Origin: Pseudomonadota bacterium
GTDB taxonomy: Bacteria; Desulfobacterota; Binatia; Bin18
Reading direction: 5' to 3'
NCBI GenBank assembly: GCA_005804965.1
Contig: SYOC01000241.1
Coordinates: 1 to 56,899 of the forward strand
Length of the DNA stretch: 56,899 bases
Position numbers and translations under genes: made by a program. Below, piece by piece: positions 56,063-56,899 of the stretch. The notes under the pieces were generated by a model that ran no database searches, had not been told where the DNA came from, and saw only the letters and a list, made by a program, of their open reading frames with translations. Within the stretch, counting starts at the first letter, position 1; every line of letters starts with the position of its first letter.

Positions 56063-56899
56063 TCAGTCCCCGATCAGTACTTTGAGATAGGCATCAACGG
56101 CACGCTCAAGCGAGAACTCTGCCGCACGTTGCCGTAATCGGGCCGCGTCAGGAGGATGAGCCAGTACCGCCAACATCGCTTGCGCCAACGCCTCTTCGTC
56201 CCCCACCGGCACCAGCGGGCCGTAGGCCCCATTGGCCAGAATCTCTGCCGGACCACTCGGGCAGTCCGTGCTCACCACCGGACACCCACAGCCCAACGCT
56301 TCAACCAGAACATTGCCGAATCCTTCGTACTTGGACGAGAGGACAAACACCGCTGCCCGCGCCATGTAGGCAAACGGATTGAGATCAAAGCCCGGCAGCG
56401 CCACATCCGCCGCAAGCCCCAACTCCGCCACTAACCTCTGGAGGGCTGCCCGCTGTGCCCCCTCCCCCAGGATGAGCAGCCGCACCTCGCGCACGGCTCG
56501 TACCCGTGCAAAGGCCCGCAGCAGGGTGAGAAAGTCTTTTTGGTCATGCAGCCGTCCCACGCCTAACACCACTGGCGGGGCATCAGGGGCAAACCAGGGA
56601 TAGGCAAGCGGAGCCTGCGCTTGCGCCAGCAACTCCGGAGTCACCACCGGATTGTAAATCGTCGTGATTCGCTCGAAAGGCAGGCCGAAAGAGAAGGCAA
56701 GATCATCCGCTACTCCCTGAGAAACGGTGGTGATCCCGTCTGCCGCAAGATAGGAACGACCCACTAAAGATGGAACGAATCGCCATTTCCACTTCCGTGA
56801 ATCGTACACGACGCGAGACAACTGGGTACGTTCGCTCACCACGATGCGGGTGGACACACCGGCAAGACGCCGGGCCCACAGCGCAGCAAGATTGGGGTA
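56063..56899 (-). CDS. glycosyltransferase family 4-like (partial, runs off right edge)
   Basis: ERITTIYNPVVTPELLAQAQAPLAYPWFAPDAPPVVLGVGRLHDQKDFLTLLRAFARVRAVREVRLLILGEGAQRAALQRLV...VFVLSSKYEGFGNVLVEALGCGCPVVSTDCPSGPAEIL; open frame continues upstream to 56899 (PNLAALWARRLAGVSTRIVV). Confidence 0.9.
   Translation of the reverse strand, partial: YPNLAALWARRLAGVSTRIVVSERTQLSRVVYDSRKWKWRFVPSLVGRSYLAADGITTVSQGVADDLAFSFGLPFERITTIYNPVVTPELLAQAQAPLAYPWFAPDAPPVVLGVGRLHDQKDFLTLLRAFARVRAVREVRLLILGEGAQRAALQRLVAELGLAADVALPGFDLNPFAYMARAAVFVLSSKYEGFGNVLVEALGCGCPVVSTDCPSGPAEILANGAYGPLVPVGDEEALAQAMLAVLAHPPDAARLRQRAAEFSLERAVDAYLKVLIGD

Noticed and set aside
1-56899. CRISPR arrays, tRNA/rRNA genes, insertion sequences or prophage
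   Set aside because: No regularly spaced repeats, no tRNA arm signatures in intergenic regions, and no transposase, integrase or phage structural proteins recognised in any frame.

Overview
56.9 kb bacterial chromosomal window, GC-rich and densely coding, with no rRNA, tRNA, CRISPR array, transposase or phage module that I can recognise. Gene content suggests a soil or sediment type environmental bacterium; the lineage cannot be fixed from this window alone. The main content is: two AAA/TPR regulators; a hydantoinase and a Dpp-like ABC transporter; miaB; an Nramp-like transporter; a D-aminoacylase; a catabolism-type oxidoreductase region (acyl-CoA dehydrogenase, SDR, AhpD-like, flavin monooxygenase, LLM oxidoreductase); a NorD-like VWA protein; a DUF4258/MqsA-like toxin-antitoxin pair; a LarA-like protein; a MoxR/VWA/degenerate-STAND/DUF4062/SUMF1 operon resembling NTP-dependent conflict systems; glycogen phosphorylase; ProQ; two secreted repeat proteins; a fused LptF-LptG; and a cell-surface sugar cluster. 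The most notable observation is three genes in which an in-frame TGA sits at a redox or catalytic position and is best read as selenocysteine. One is an ArsC-like protein with TGA at residue 12, the catalytic Cys of ArsC. The other two are UGSC-family proteins (motifs U-G-A-C and U-G-S-C), each encoded directly downstream of a paralogous ~360-aa partner protein. The UGSC TGAs are followed by a hairpin identical in both copies and placed as expected for a bacterial SECIS. A standard ORF caller splits or truncates all three. Other points of interest are four 11-bp tandem repeats upstream of a PhoB-type winged-helix regulator, an A7 slippage site between DUF4062 and the STAND-like ORF, an in-frame TGA near the start of an orphan methyltransferase, and a palindrome overlapping a possible leaderless promoter.
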